A DNA stretch of 52,565 bases from Bacillota bacterium (GCA_030691505.1 JAUYEG010000025.1:1-52565); one strand, 5' to 3'. Positions 1 to 7,931 are shown, numbered from the stretch's first letter. Notes: generated by a model from the sequence alone, not told the origin. Numbers and translations are program-made.

Positions 1-170
1 CTCACGTCGTCCGTCCTTCGCTCTAAAGGCGCCTGCCCGTCACGCTCGCGCGTCCCGGACAGACTGGCTTTCGTTACCGAAAGACGTCCTTTGTGCTTCT
101 CAAAAGAACCGTCTCCCGCTGCTCACTGTTCAGTTTTCAAGGTATCCGCAGGACGTCTGCCCTGCGGTGC
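1..170 (-). other. 5' leader of an rRNA operon running off the left edge
   Basis: No coding frame is convincing here. On the minus strand, positions 142-126 read CCTTGAAAACTGAACAG, a motif common in leaders and spacers of Firmicutes rRNA operons. It lies downstream of a near-consensus promoter (177-205) and of two tRNA genes on the same strand. I infer the transcribed leader of an rRNA operon whose 16S gene lies beyond position 1. The rRNA gene itself is not in the window, so this is inference from motif and context. Confidence 0.55.
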
Positions 171-176
171 TCGTTC

Positions 177-205
177 ATACTAGCATGGGCCTTGGGGGTT
201 GTCAA
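177..205 (-). promoter_or_regulatory. Strong sigma-70/sigma-A promoter, probably for the rRNA operon
   Basis: On the minus strand there is a perfect -35 box TTGACA (205-200), a 17-base spacer and a -10 box TAGTAT (182-177). A T-rich stretch just upstream of the -35 box (about 210-220) could act as an UP element. Transcription would start near 170 and run left into the rRNA leader. Confidence 0.75.
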
Positions 206-321
206 GCAAGCAAAAAGCGCGTCGTTGCTGGCCCTTTGGCCTGCAGAGCAACAGATCTGAGGCCCGTTTGGCATCGCTTCACAACCGTTCCGTGCGGGCC
301 CTTGAGCCCGGTCACAAGAAG

Positions 322-342
322 GGGCGGGCTTGTCGCCCGCCC
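322..342 (-). terminator. Hairpin after tRNA-Glu, possible terminator
   Basis: A perfect 8-bp GC stem (322-329 with 335-342) and a 5-base loop lie just past the 3' end of tRNA-Glu on the minus strand. Only a short CTTCTTG tract follows, so it may be a weak intrinsic terminator or a processing hairpin. Confidence 0.45.
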
Positions 343-351
343 TGTTATAGT

Positions 352-427
352 TGGTAGCCCCAAGGGGATTCGAACCCCTGCCGCCGCCGTGAGAGGGCGG
401 TGTCCTGGGCCTCTAGACGATGGGGCC
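352..427 (-). tRNA. tRNA-Glu (anticodon CTC)
   Basis: The complement folds as a 76-base cloverleaf: acceptor GGCCCCA pairs with TGGGGCT (first pair G-U), anticodon stem CCGCC/GGCGG holds CTC, the T loop is GTTCGAATC, and CCA is encoded. It is ten bases downstream of tRNA-Gln and probably co-transcribed with it. Confidence 0.93.
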
Positions 428-437
428 TCCTGTCATC

Positions 438-511
438 TGGCTGGGGAGGATGGATTCGAACCACCGCAAGCAGATCCAGAGTCTGCCGTCCTGCCACTAG
501 ACGACTCCCCA
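438..511 (-). tRNA. tRNA-Gln (anticodon CTG)
   Basis: The complement is a 74-base tRNA starting TGGGGAG, which pairs with CTCCCCA. The anticodon loop is CTCTGGA with anticodon CTG, the T loop is GTTCGAATC and CCA is encoded. The U1-A72 pair is typical of glutamine tRNAs. Confidence 0.93.
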
Positions 512-683
512 GAGAGTCCGCGTCGCCGCACGTCCGGCGCGCGCAAGCTAGCTTAGCACAATCGTTGCGCGCTTAGCAAGCTATCGGGCTTGCGCGCTGT
601 CGGACTTGCGCGCCGCGTTGTACACTTGGTACGCTGCGCGCGGCGGCCCGCCGCGAGATTGCACATATTCATTTACGTATAGT
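512..683. other. Intergenic spacer between porB and tRNA-Gln with octamer repeats
   Basis: No gene is visible. The octamer TTGCGCGC occurs at 565-572, 590-597 and 606-613, with an inverted copy at 539-546. A GC hairpin at 639-655 lies just after the porB stop (minus strand) but has no T-run. The spacer must also hold any promoter for the tRNA pair; I see none with good boxes. Confidence 0.5.
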
Positions 684-1607
684 CTATGTCACGCCGCAGC
701 GTCTTTTGATCTCGTCCCACTTGCGATCGACGCGCGCCTGTATAGCATCGATGATCGGCTTGTTGGCCTCGGTGAAAAGGTGCCGGAAGCGCCCCTGGCG
801 TTTGAGCCATTCGGCGACGGGCCTTTTCTCCTTGGGCTGGTAAGTCAAGTGCCACTCGCCGTCGACGACCTCGAAGAGCGGCCAGTAGCAGGTTTCGACA
901 CCCAGCCGTGCCAGCTCGATCGTTTCGGACGTGTCCATGCGCCAGCCGCGGGGGCAGGGCGAAAGCGCGTTGATGAACGAAAAGCCGTCTGCTGCGAAAG
1001 CCTTGCCCGCTTTGGTGACGAGATCATTCCAGTGGCTCGGCGATACCTGAGCGACGTAGGCAATGTCGTGGGCGGCCATGATCGCCGTCAGGTCCTTGCT
1101 GTGTTCAGTCTTGCCCGGCACAACGCGCCCGGCCGGGCTTGTGGTCGTGTCCGCGCCGAGCGGCGTGGCGCTGGAGCGCTGAATGCCCGTGTTCATGTAC
1201 GCTCCGTTGTCCAGGCACACATAGAGCATGCGGTGGCCGCGCTCGGCGGCCCCGGACAGCGACTGGAGACCGATGTCATATGTTCCCCCGTCGCCGGCGA
1301 AAGCCACGAAGTTAAACTGCTCGTCTACCTTGCCGCGGGCCCGAAGGGCCTCGAACGCCGCCTCGACGCCGCTCACTGTCGCCGCGGCGTTCTCGAAGGC
1401 CGAGTGAATCCAAGCGCTGGACCAGGCTGTGTATGGGTAGATGGTGGTGGCCACCTCCAGGCACCCGGTGGCGTTTCCGACAACCACGGGACGCTCGCTG
1501 GCGGCCAGGATCTGGCGCACGACAGTGCCGTGCCCGCAGCCCGCGCAGAGGCGGTGGCCCTGGGTCAGGGTTTCTGCTTTCTTGGATAGTTGCTTCAGAT
1601 TTGCCAC
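684..1607 (-). CDS. porB: 2-oxoacid (pyruvate) ferredoxin oxidoreductase, beta subunit
   Basis: This is the thiamine diphosphate-binding catalytic subunit of a four-subunit ferredoxin oxidoreductase that decarboxylates pyruvate or a related 2-oxoacid to acyl-CoA and reduces ferredoxin. The 307-residue product has CAGCGHG near the N-terminus and a GDG...N thiamine diphosphate-Mg motif (GDGGTYDIG, then LDNGAYMNTG), with SPCPRGW further on. I chose the GTG at 1607 because AGGGGGTGG lies five bases upstream and the product then begins at the usual family position; a longer frame to 1784 runs back into porA. It is last in a porG-porD-porA-porB operon. Substrate (pyruvate versus branched-chain acid) is not certain from sequence. 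Confidence 0.93.
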   Translation of the reverse strand: MANLKQLSKKAETLTQGHRLCAGCGHGTVVRQILAASERPVVVGNATGCLEVATTIYPYTAWSSAWIHSAFENAAATVSGVEAAFEALRARGKVDEQFNFVAFAGDGGTYDIGLQSLSGAAERGHRMLYVCLDNGAYMNTGIQRSSATPLGADTTTSPAGRVVPGKTEHSKDLTAIMAAHDIAYVAQVSPSHWNDLVTKAGKAFAADGFSFINALSPCPRGWRMDTSETIELARLGVETCYWPLFEVVDGEWHLTYQPKEKRPVAEWLKRQGRFRHLFTEANKPIIDAIQARVDRKWDEIKRRCGVT

Positions 1608-1618
1608 GGTGCCACCCC

Positions 1619-2797
1619 CTACTCTCGCACGCCTAGGTAGTGGACGATCTCCGGCCCCGCCTTGCCGGCGGCCAGCTTGCCGAGGTGCTCGTAGACGGCC
1701 AACACGTCCTTGACCACGACGTCGCGGCCACCCAGGCCGTAGATAAAGTTGGCCATCGGAACACCGGTTCTGCCGTAGAGCCACGAACGGACCTCCGAGA
1801 ACAGCGGGCCGCCGAATCCGGCGAAGCTGTCGGCGCGGTCCATCACGGCGACGGCCTTGAGCGGGTTCAACGCCGCAACGATCTCTTCGACGGGCGCGGG
1901 ACGGAAGACACGGATCTTTACGAGCCCCGCCTTGATCCCGTCGCGCCGCAGCTGATCAACCGCCGTCCTCGCGGTCCCCGCGGTCGAGCCGATCACGACT
2001 ATGGCGACTTCGGCGTCATCCATCCGGTATGGCGCCAGGAAGCCGTATCCACGTCCGGTGGCGCGCGCATAGGCCTCCGAAACCTCGGCGACGACGCGCT
2101 TTGCGCCGAACATCGCCTCGGCTTGCTGCCGTTTATGCTCGAAGAAGTAGTCGTACAGCGCGAGCGGCCCAACCGTATACGGGTTGGCGGCGTCGAGAAG
2201 GTAGCGGTCCGGCTTGTACTCGCCGACGAACTTGCGAACTACCTCGTCGTCTTCAATGATAAGGTTCTCGAGCGAGTGGCTGATGATGAAACCGTCATAG
2301 CAGACCATCACCGGCAGCAGCAGGTCCGGGTGCTCCGCGATGCGCATGGCGATAAACGTGTTGTCATAGGCCTCTTGCACGTCCTCGCAGTAGAGGTGGA
2401 GCCATCCGGTGTCGCGCGCGTTCATTGTATCGCTGTGATCGCAGTGGATGTTGATCGGGCCTGACAGCGCCCTATTGACCACCGGCATCACAATCGGCAG
2501 CCGGTAAGAGGAGGCGATATGCAGCATCTCGTGCATCAACGCGAGGCCCTGCGACGAAGTCGCGGTCATCGCCCGTGCGCCGGCGGCGGAAGCGCCGATC
2601 GTTGCACTCATGGCCGAGTGCTCGCTTTCAACGCGCACGAACTGCGAGCTGACCTGCCCATCGGCGACGAACGACGCAAAGTACTGGACGATGTCGGTCT
2701 GCGGAGTGATCGGGTAGGCAGCGACGACATCGGGGTTGATCTGCTTCATTGCGAGGGCTACAGCTTCGTTGCCCGTGAGAGCGACCCTCTTTGCCAT
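1619..2797 (-). CDS. porA: 2-oxoacid (pyruvate) ferredoxin oxidoreductase, alpha subunit
   Basis: The 392-residue protein starts MAKRVALTGNEAVALA and carries the YPITPQTDIV and VESEHSAM motifs typical of PorA, plus the GLALMHEML segment. The alpha chain supplies the pyrimidine-binding side of the thiamine diphosphate site and part of the substrate pocket. Its ATG overlaps the porD stop codon by one base (TGATG at 2799-2795), indicating translational coupling, and porB follows after 11 bases. The high match to pyruvate-type PorA makes acetyl-CoA formation from pyruvate the most likely reaction. Confidence 0.94.
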   Translation of the reverse strand: MAKRVALTGNEAVALAMKQINPDVVAAYPITPQTDIVQYFASFVADGQVSSQFVRVESEHSAMSATIGASAAGARAMTATSSQGLALMHEMLHIASSYRLPIVMPVVNRALSGPINIHCDHSDTMNARDTGWLHLYCEDVQEAYDNTFIAMRIAEHPDLLLPVMVCYDGFIISHSLENLIIEDDEVVRKFVGEYKPDRYLLDAANPYTVGPLALYDYFFEHKRQQAEAMFGAKRVVAEVSEAYARATGRGYGFLAPYRMDDAEVAIVVIGSTAGTARTAVDQLRRDGIKAGLVKIRVFRPAPVEEIVAALNPLKAVAVMDRADSFAGFGGPLFSEVRSWLYGRTGVPMANFIYGLGGRDVVVKDVLAVYEHLGKLAAGKAGPEIVHYLGVRE

Positions 2798-3129
2798 CAG
2801 CAGCCGCCTCCTTGGCCCTGTTTTGCTGCCGCGGCGGCCTCGGATTCCTTGATCATCTCAATCGCGGTTACCCGCTTGGGGCACTCGGCGGCGCAGATCC
2901 CACAGCCTTTGCAGTGCTCATAGTCGATGCCCACCATTTTGCCGTCTTTGACTATGATGGTGGCATCGGGGCAGTAGACCCAGCAAAAGAGGCAGTGAAT
3001 GCACTTCTCGGGGTTCCAGACAGGCCGCTCGGTACGCCAATCACCGGTCTGATATTCGCGGGCGTTGCCCGCCTTGAGGATCGCCGCGCCCCGCGGCAGA
3101 TCCCGCCAGCCGTTTGCGGCGGTGTTCAC
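2797..3129 (-). CDS. porD: 2-oxoacid ferredoxin oxidoreductase, delta (ferredoxin-like) subunit
   Basis: A 110-residue protein with two [4Fe-4S] motifs, CIHCLFCWVYCP near residue 42 and CKGCGICAAECP near residue 73, which carry electrons from the catalytic subunits to free ferredoxin. The N-terminal 40 residues resemble the delta-subunit leader, and the C-terminus is an Ala/Gln/Gly tail. The GTG start overlaps the porG stop in a GTGA arrangement. Confidence 0.93.
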   Translation of the reverse strand: MNTAANGWRDLPRGAAILKAGNAREYQTGDWRTERPVWNPEKCIHCLFCWVYCPDATIIVKDGKMVGIDYEHCKGCGICAAECPKRVTAIEMIKESEAAAAAKQGQGGGC

Positions 3130-3701
3130 TCGCCCCGCACCTCCCGGTAGGCACGCTCGATGGCCTCAAGATTGCCCTGGATAACGCTCGGCTTGGCTTT
3201 GAACTTGTCCTCCAGCTGCTGGTGCATGATCGTCATGAACTGCTCGTAGGGGACCACGGCGGTTACCTTGATGAGAGCGCCCATCAGCGGGGTGTTGGGG
3301 ATGTCGCGCCCTATGGTTTCGACGGCGATGCGGCTGGCGTCGACGGTGTAGATCTTGCCACCCGTCACACCCATCTGCCCGCGGATCTCGCCAGGCGTCT
3401 TGCCGGTGTTGACGATCACCACCGCGTGGTCGGTAAGACCGGCGGTGACCGACCGCCCGATCAACGACGGGTCCAGAACCATGATAACGTCTGGTTCGGT
3501 AACATGGCAGTGAAGGGTGATCGGCCCGTCGCTAAGGCGGTTGAAGGCCAGCACAGGTGCGCCCATCCGCTCGGGACCGTACTCCGGAAAGCCCTGAACG
3601 TACATCCCGGCGGCAGACGCGGCTTCGGCCAGCAGTTGGGACGCGGTTTTGGCGCCCTGACCGCCTCGCCCGTGCCAGCGTATCTCGGTCAGCTTGCCCA
3701 A
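3126..3701 (-). CDS. porG: 2-oxoacid ferredoxin oxidoreductase, gamma subunit
   Basis: The 191-residue protein begins MGKLTEIRWHGRGGQGAKTA, the glycine-rich signature of the PorG family, and continues with GFPEYGPERMGAPV, also conserved. This subunit helps bind coenzyme A. The start is TTG at 3701; AGGAGGGAGGG lies upstream at about 3708-3718. It is the first gene of the por operon, with a candidate promoter at 3798-3827 and a hairpin in its leader. Confidence 0.92.
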   Translation of the reverse strand: MGKLTEIRWHGRGGQGAKTASQLLAEAASAAGMYVQGFPEYGPERMGAPVLAFNRLSDGPITLHCHVTEPDVIMVLDPSLIGRSVTAGLTDHAVVIVNTGKTPGEIRGQMGVTGGKIYTVDASRIAVETIGRDIPNTPLMGALIKVTAVVPYEQFMTIMHQQLEDKFKAKPSVIQGNLEAIERAYREVRGE

Positions 3702-3733
3702 CAGATTCCCTCCCTCCTAATTAACGCCCAAAA

Positions 3734-3756
3734 GCCCAGAGCGATGGGCTCTGGGC
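3734..3756 (-). terminator. Hairpin plus TTTT in the por leader (attenuator or terminator)
   Basis: A perfect 9-bp stem GCCCAGAGC/GCTCTGGGC with a 5-base loop is followed on the minus strand by TTTTGGGCG, just before the porG ribosome site. It could end transcripts from bofA, or act as an attenuator for por, because the candidate por promoter lies upstream of it. Confidence 0.5.
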
Positions 3757-3797
3757 CGGACCTGGGGCCAACTTGGTCGGTACAGCTCATCGAGGCC

Positions 3798-3827
3798 ATT
3801 TTAGCAGGAAAGTCACTATTGGGACAA
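3798..3827 (-). promoter_or_regulatory. Candidate promoter of the porGDAB operon
   Basis: On the minus strand, TTGTCC (3827-3822) and TAAAAT (3803-3798) are separated by 18 bases, about 95 bases upstream of porG. The -10 box has five of six consensus bases; the -35 box is weaker. Confidence 0.45.
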
Positions 3828-3924
3828 CCAACTATCGTGCCTCGGCAGTCCTCCCGGTAAACACCTAATATACAGAAAACGGAGCGCCCTAACCCGCGCG
3901 CATATTGTTTTTTGTGCCGTATTC

Positions 3925-4197
3925 TTAGAAGAGGGACTTCAGGGCCAGAATGAGGCAGATGCCGGGGAGACCCAGGAACCCCGCGCTGAGCACGCTTAGC
4001 GGATTGACCGGGATGTACAGGGAGAAGTACCGCCCAAAGACGTTGAAGACCAGAATGGCCAGCGTGCCCGCACAGACGGCGTATAGCGCGCGCATCAGCA
4101 ACTTGGCCGGCACCCACATGAGCCGGAACAGCAGGTAGAGTACGATAAGCCCGACCGTGTAGGCCAGGACGACGCTAAGATCGATTCCTCCGGGCAT
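3925..4197 (-). CDS. bofA: BofA-family inhibitor of pro-sigma-K processing
   Basis: A 90-residue membrane protein. Its C-terminal segment IPVNPLSVLSAGFLGLPGI followed by a hydrophobic helix is the hallmark of BofA. In Bacillus, BofA sits in the forespore outer membrane with SpoIVFA and holds the protease SpoIVFB inactive until engulfment is complete. Two hydrophobic segments are visible before the conserved block. I chose the ATG at 4197 because it gives the usual family length; the frame stays open to 4272. Position after recR and a DUF2508 gene matches the B. subtilis order recR-yaaL-bofA. It supports a spore-forming host. Confidence 0.85.
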   Translation of the reverse strand: MPGGIDLSVVLAYTVGLIVLYLLFRLMWVPAKLLMRALYAVCAGTLAILVFNVFGRYFSLYIPVNPLSVLSAGFLGLPGICLILALKSLF

Positions 4198-4320
4198 GAG
4201 CACACCGCCCCAGAGCCGCGGTACTCCAAGGCTTCCGCCGGCCCCGTGTTTTGTGCCGGGGAACGTAACCACCCCGTCGCTAGAGAGCGTATGGGGCAGG
4301 GGACTCTGCTATGCCGGATG

Positions 4321-4599
4321 CTACCTTTCGGCGAGCAGTTGCGGGTTGTTTCGAGCCTGCTGCAGGAGGTACATGTAGCGTTTCTCAGTCGCCTTGACCT
4401 GATAGATTGCGTAATCAACGAGATCGGGGTCAGTCACCTGGTCAAAGAACGATCGCGCGCAAAGCCATTCGCGCTTCGCCTGTTCGACGGAATCGCGAAG
4501 TCCCGGCGGTGCAGCGGAGTGCAGTCCCGGCTGCTCCAGCATCAGGTGCCCCGCCACTTTGCTGATCAATCCGCCCAGCGTACCCGTTGTTCCAAGCAC
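4321..4599 (-). CDS. DUF2508 (YaaL-like) small protein
   Basis: A short protein of about 92 residues; its second half (AKREWLCARSFFDQVTDPDLVDYAI, shown here as key parts: A..W..A..FF..V.DPDLVDYAIY) ends in KRYMYLLQQAR and matches the DUF2508 family found next to recR and bofA in spore formers. Function is unknown. The GTG at 4599 has GGAGG seven bases upstream; another GTG at 4614 would add five residues. It is probably co-transcribed with bofA, which begins 123 bases downstream. Confidence 0.72.
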   Translation of the reverse strand: MLGTTGTLGGLISKVAGHLMLEQPGLHSAAPPGLRDSVEQAKREWLCARSFFDQVTDPDLVDYAIYQVKATEKRYMYLLQQARNNPQLLAER

Positions 4600-4690
4600 C
4601 GTGGCCCCTCCCACTGCCCTTCATCCTATGCAAGTGGGAGTCTCGGCAACCGCGCGCCCGAATATGCAGACCATCACTGGATGGGATCGG

Positions 4691-5287
4691 CTACACCTCG
4701 CGGCGTCCTTCGAACGCCTTGCCGAGTGTCACTTCATCGGCATATTCGAGGTCGCCGCCGACCGGGAGGCCCCTGGCAAGGCGGGTGACGGCGACACCCA
4801 GCGGGCGCAGCAGATCCGCCAGGAAGAGCGCCGTAGCGTCGCCCTCAACATCCGGGTTTGTGGCCACAATCACCTCGCGAACCGTTCCCTCCTGGAGCCT
4901 GGCCACGAGTTCCCGGATCCTGATCTGTTCCGGGCCGATGCCGTCGAGAGGGGCAATAGCTCCGTGCAGCACGTGGTACAGGCCCCGATACTGGCGCGTG
5001 CGCTCCATCGCCGCGACATCCTGCGGGCGCTCGACCACGCAGATCATGCTCCGCTCGCGGCCGGGGTCGCCGCATACCGGGCAGATGCGCTGATCGGTAA
5101 GGTCGCCGCACACGTCGCACCTGCGGACGCTGACGCGGGCATCAACCATGCTCTTTGCGATCTGCTCGACTTCGGACTGCTCCATGCCGAGCATGTGAAA
5201 CGCGAGGCGCTGGGCGGTCTTTGGGCCCACACCGGGCAGCCGTGTGAGCTGGTCTATTAGCCGCGCGATGGGGCGGGCGTAGGTCAT
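4691..5287 (-). CDS. recR: Recombination protein RecR
   Basis: RecR works with RecF and RecO to load RecA at gaps and on SSB-coated DNA. The 198-residue protein, the usual length, shows the N-terminal helix-hairpin-helix (LPGVGPKTAQRLAFH), a four-cysteine zinc motif (CDVC...CPVC, residues about 57-72) and a Toprim domain with ATNPDVEGDATALF. It lies 18 bases after ybaB in a dnaX-ybaB-recR operon, an order conserved across bacteria. Confidence 0.97.
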   Translation of the reverse strand: MTYARPIARLIDQLTRLPGVGPKTAQRLAFHMLGMEQSEVEQIAKSMVDARVSVRRCDVCGDLTDQRICPVCGDPGRERSMICVVERPQDVAAMERTRQYRGLYHVLHGAIAPLDGIGPEQIRIRELVARLQEGTVREVIVATNPDVEGDATALFLADLLRPLGVAVTRLARGLPVGGDLEYADEVTLGKAFEGRREV

Positions 5288-5305
5288 CGGCCCGGCAACC
5301 TCCCG

Positions 5306-5626
5306 TCACACCAGGCCGGGCAGCTTCAGACCGCCGGTCAGCTTGCCGATGGCCTGTGCCATCATCTCCTCGGCCTGCCGGACGCCCTGGTTGACTGCGG
5401 CAATGATCATTTCCTCCAGGATCTCGGCCTCCTCCGGGACAAGGACCTGCGGGTCGATGGTGAGCGAAACAACCTCCTTGCGTCCGTTGACCACGACCTT
5501 GACAGCCCCGCCGCCCGAGCTGACCTCGACAGTCTTCTCGCCCATCTCTTCCTGGACGCGGGCCACGTCCTGCTGCATCTTCTGAGCCATCTTCATGAGC
5601 TGATTGAGGTTGCCTAGACCACTCAT
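5306..5626 (-). CDS. YbaB/EbfC nucleoid-associated protein
   Basis: A 106-residue DNA-binding protein of the YbaB/EbfC family. Visible marks are the N-terminal NLNQLMKMAQKMQQDVARVQEE helix (Met/Gln rich), the GGGAVKVVVNGRKEV strand region and the acidic LVPEEAEILEEMI segment. The family forms dimers that bind and bend DNA. Its ATG overlaps the dnaX stop in an ATGA arrangement, and recR follows after 18 bases. Confidence 0.93.
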   Translation of the reverse strand: MSGLGNLNQLMKMAQKMQQDVARVQEEMGEKTVEVSSGGGAVKVVVNGRKEVVSLTIDPQVLVPEEAEILEEMIIAAVNQGVRQAEEMMAQAIGKLTGGLKLPGLV

Positions 5627-7305
5627 CTCTCAGTCGGGCCTCCCTTGACTTCCTCGGCACGAAACAGTGCCTCGGCTTGCCTGGCCAAGCTGTCACCGGA
5701 CTCGGGCGCTGCCTCGGCGCCATCCCGAGCCGGCGCCTCAGCCGGTGCGACCTCGCGGCCGCGGCCGCGGCCGTGCCGCGCCGCGCTCCCGACATCGCCG
5801 CCGCCCGCACCATCAGCAAATAGACCTGTTTCAGCCTGCCTCACCTGAATGCTGATGTCGACGGGCCGTCCGGCCAGCCCGGACATGATCCGGGCGATGG
5901 CTTTTTGTCCTTCGCCGCCGGCGAGCCGGGTAGCCGCGATCTCCCTGCCAGCCGGCAGGAAGACGCGCAGTGATAAGCCCTCCCATCGGGGCTCTGCTCC
6001 GTCGAGCCAGCCCGCGTAGATGTCGCCCACGTCGCGGAGCACCTGCGGCCAAAGGCGCGCCAGCTCCGGCGGCTCCTGCCGGGGCGCACGAGGCGCGGGC
6101 TCCCCGCGGCCGGGGGGCGGCGCCTCCGGAGAGGGCGGTTTCTGCGGCAGAGCCTCTTCTTGGCGCATCTCTCCCTGGAGTGGCGGGACCCTCCGCTGCG
6201 GGCGGACCGCGGGCGTCGCGCCGGCACGGCCGCACAGCCTGACAAGCCTGGACTCGAACAGAAGGCGCGGCTGGGCCGCGAGGCGCATCTCGGCCTCCAC
6301 GGCGGCCAGCGCCTCTATCACCTGGTAAAGGTGTTCCTCGCTGGACTCGCTGCCCTGCCTGGCCAGGACGGACTGGTCATCGGCCGCCGGCCCCGTGAAC
6401 TCGCCCTCGCGTCCGGCGAGCGCGAACAGGAGCACATCGCGAAAGTGGCCGGCGAGCGCCCTGGCGATCTCGCGCGGGTCCCGACCCTGCATGAGCAGGT
6501 CATCCAGGGTGCGCCAGGATGCGGCGACATCGCCCTGGAGGATCGCGTCGGCCAGTGCCACCAGTTCGGCGGCATTGACGGCACCCAGCACGCGGCGGGC
6601 GTCTTGTTCGGTCACGCCGGCGGGCGCGTAGGCCATACATTGATCAAGTATGCCGAGCGCGTCGCGCACGGAACCCGTTGCCGCCCTCGCAATCATCCGC
6701 AGCGCAGCCGGGTCGGCCTCCAGCCCACGTTCACGTGCGATCCGGGAGAGGTGGGCGGCAATCGGTTCCGTCCCCAGGCGCTGAAAGTCAAACCGCTGGC
6801 ACCGCGAGAGGATGGTGGCGGGGACACGATACGCCTCGGTGGTGCATAGCACGAACAGGACGTTGGCGGGGGGCTCTTCCAGGGTCTTGAGCAGGGCGTT
6901 GAAGGCCTCGTTGGTCAGCATGTGAACTTCGTCGATGACGTAGACCTTGTACCGGCCGGCCACCGGGGCCAGGCGGATCCGCTCGCGCAGGCTCCGGATC
7001 TCGTCGATCCCGCGGTTCGAGGCCGCGTCCATCTCGATAACGTCCAGCCCTTCGCCCGCGCCGATGCGCACGCAGATCTCGCACTCTCCGCACGGCTCGC
7101 CATCAACGGTGTTGGGGCAGCTCAGGGCTTTGGCCAAGACGCGCGCGGCCGACGTCTTGCCGGTGCCGCGTGGGCCGCAGAAAAGGTAGGCGTGGGCCAG
7201 CCGGCCCTGCGCGAGGGCGTTTCGAAGGGTGCGCGTGACGTGTTCCTGACCTAGGAACTCGTCAAACCGGCGGGGACGACACGCACGGTACAGCGCCAGT
7301 TCCAT
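5623..7305 (-). CDS. dnaX: DNA polymerase III subunits gamma/tau
   Basis: The clamp-loader ATPase of the replicative polymerase. The 560-residue product has Walker A GPRGTGKTSAAR near residue 43, a zinc module (CPNTVDGEPCGECEIC), Walker B VIDEVHML, the sensor region with ATILSRCQRF, and clamp-loader domain III. A low-complexity Pro/Arg linker (about 385-420) leads to a tau-type C-terminal region. I chose the ATG at 7305 with GGGAG eight bases upstream. I did not see a clear slippery site for frameshifting to gamma. It lies directly downstream of the SRP RNA gene, as in Bacillus. Confidence 0.96.
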   Translation of the reverse strand: MELALYRACRPRRFDEFLGQEHVTRTLRNALAQGRLAHAYLFCGPRGTGKTSAARVLAKALSCPNTVDGEPCGECEICVRIGAGEGLDVIEMDAASNRGIDEIRSLRERIRLAPVAGRYKVYVIDEVHMLTNEAFNALLKTLEEPPANVLFVLCTTEAYRVPATILSRCQRFDFQRLGTEPIAAHLSRIARERGLEADPAALRMIARAATGSVRDALGILDQCMAYAPAGVTEQDARRVLGAVNAAELVALADAILQGDVAASWRTLDDLLMQGRDPREIARALAGHFRDVLLFALAGREGEFTGPAADDQSVLARQGSESSEEHLYQVIEALAAVEAEMRLAAQPRLLFESRLVRLCGRAGATPAVRPQRRVPPLQGEMRQEEALPQKPPSPEAPPPGRGEPAPRAPRQEPPELARLWPQVLRDVGDIYAGWLDGAEPRWEGLSLRVFLPAGREIAATRLAGGEGQKAIARIMSGLAGRPVDISIQVRQAETGLFADGAGGGDVGSAARHGRGRGREVAPAEAPARDGAEAAPESGDSLARQAEALFRAEEVKGGPTER

Positions 7306-7390
7306 ACCGACCACTCCCGCGGCATGGCTTCATGGAGTCCCTTCCCGCCTCAAGGGCAGGGCAAGGGCGACAAGATCAAAATGGATAAAT

Positions 7391-7660
7391 CGGTCGTGCA
7401 CCCGCCGTCGACACGGCACCCCGAGCGTTACCGGCGCAGTCTGCTCCGGATCGGTTGGCCTCGGCACACGGGAGAGCCCGTTTACCGCTGCTTCCTTCCG
7501 GACCTGACGGGGTTCACAGGTTCCCGTTGCGAGGGACCCATCCTTCAACGCTACTTACGCCGGGCAGACCTCGAGGCGACGAGCCTCGGAGCGGGAATTC
7601 GACCCCGCTATAGCGGATTGCGGGTACAGGGCACCGCTCGCTCCCCGTCTAGCACGACCG
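7391..7660 (-). ncRNA. ffs: Signal recognition particle RNA, long Firmicutes type with Alu domain
   Basis: The complement contains the conserved domain IV core GTCAGGTCCGGAAGGAAGCA. It extends about 160 bases upstream into an Alu-like domain with GGTGCCCTGTACCCGCAATC and GGGTCGAATTCCCG, as in B. subtilis scRNA. The two ends are perfectly complementary (CGGTCGTGC at 7660-7652, GCACGACCG at 7399-7391), which fixes the length at about 270 bases. Such RNAs pair with Ffh for co-translational membrane targeting; the Alu part binds a small partner or arrests elongation. It sits between tRNA-Ser(GGA) and dnaX, the same place as scr in B. subtilis. Confidence 0.95.
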
Positions 7661-7670
7661 AAACCGAAAA

Positions 7671-7761
7671 TGGCGGAGAGGGCGGGATTTGAACCCGCGA
7701 GGCGGATATGCCGCCTACTCGCTCTCCAGGCGAGCGCCTTAGACCACTCAGCCACCTCTCC
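7671..7761 (-). tRNA. tRNA-Ser (anticodon GGA)
   Basis: A 91-base class II tRNA on the complement: acceptor GGAGAGG/CCTCTCC, anticodon stem CTCGC/GCGAG with GGA, a long variable arm (GGCGG-CATAT-CCGCC), T loop GTTCAAATC, G discriminator and encoded CCA. It reads UCC and UCU, matching the TCC triplet proposed as specifier of the serS T-box. Confidence 0.95.
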
Positions 7762-7840
7762 GCACAACGACAACGAAAGCCAGGGGCTTGCCGGGACACG
7801 CAAGCGGTCCTACCGTCGCAGGCACCGCAAGGAACAAAAC

Positions 7841-7931
7841 TGGCGGAGAGGGCGGGATTCGAACCCGCGAGGCGGGGTCACCGCCTACTCGCTTTCGAGG
7901 CGAGCGCCTTTATCCACTCAGCCACCTCTCC
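7841..7931 (-). tRNA. tRNA-Ser (anticodon CGA)
   Basis: A 91-base class II tRNA nearly identical to the GGA isoacceptor (same acceptor, D arm and T arm) but with CGA in the anticodon and a GGCGG-TGACC-CCGCC variable arm. Its first 14 bases overlap the 3' end of tadA on the same strand. Confidence 0.95.

Noticed and set aside
606-1589. Long plus-strand open frame of 327 residues
   Set aside because: It lies antisense to porB, which has clear thiamine diphosphate motifs and a ribosome site. High GC makes long shadow frames common here.
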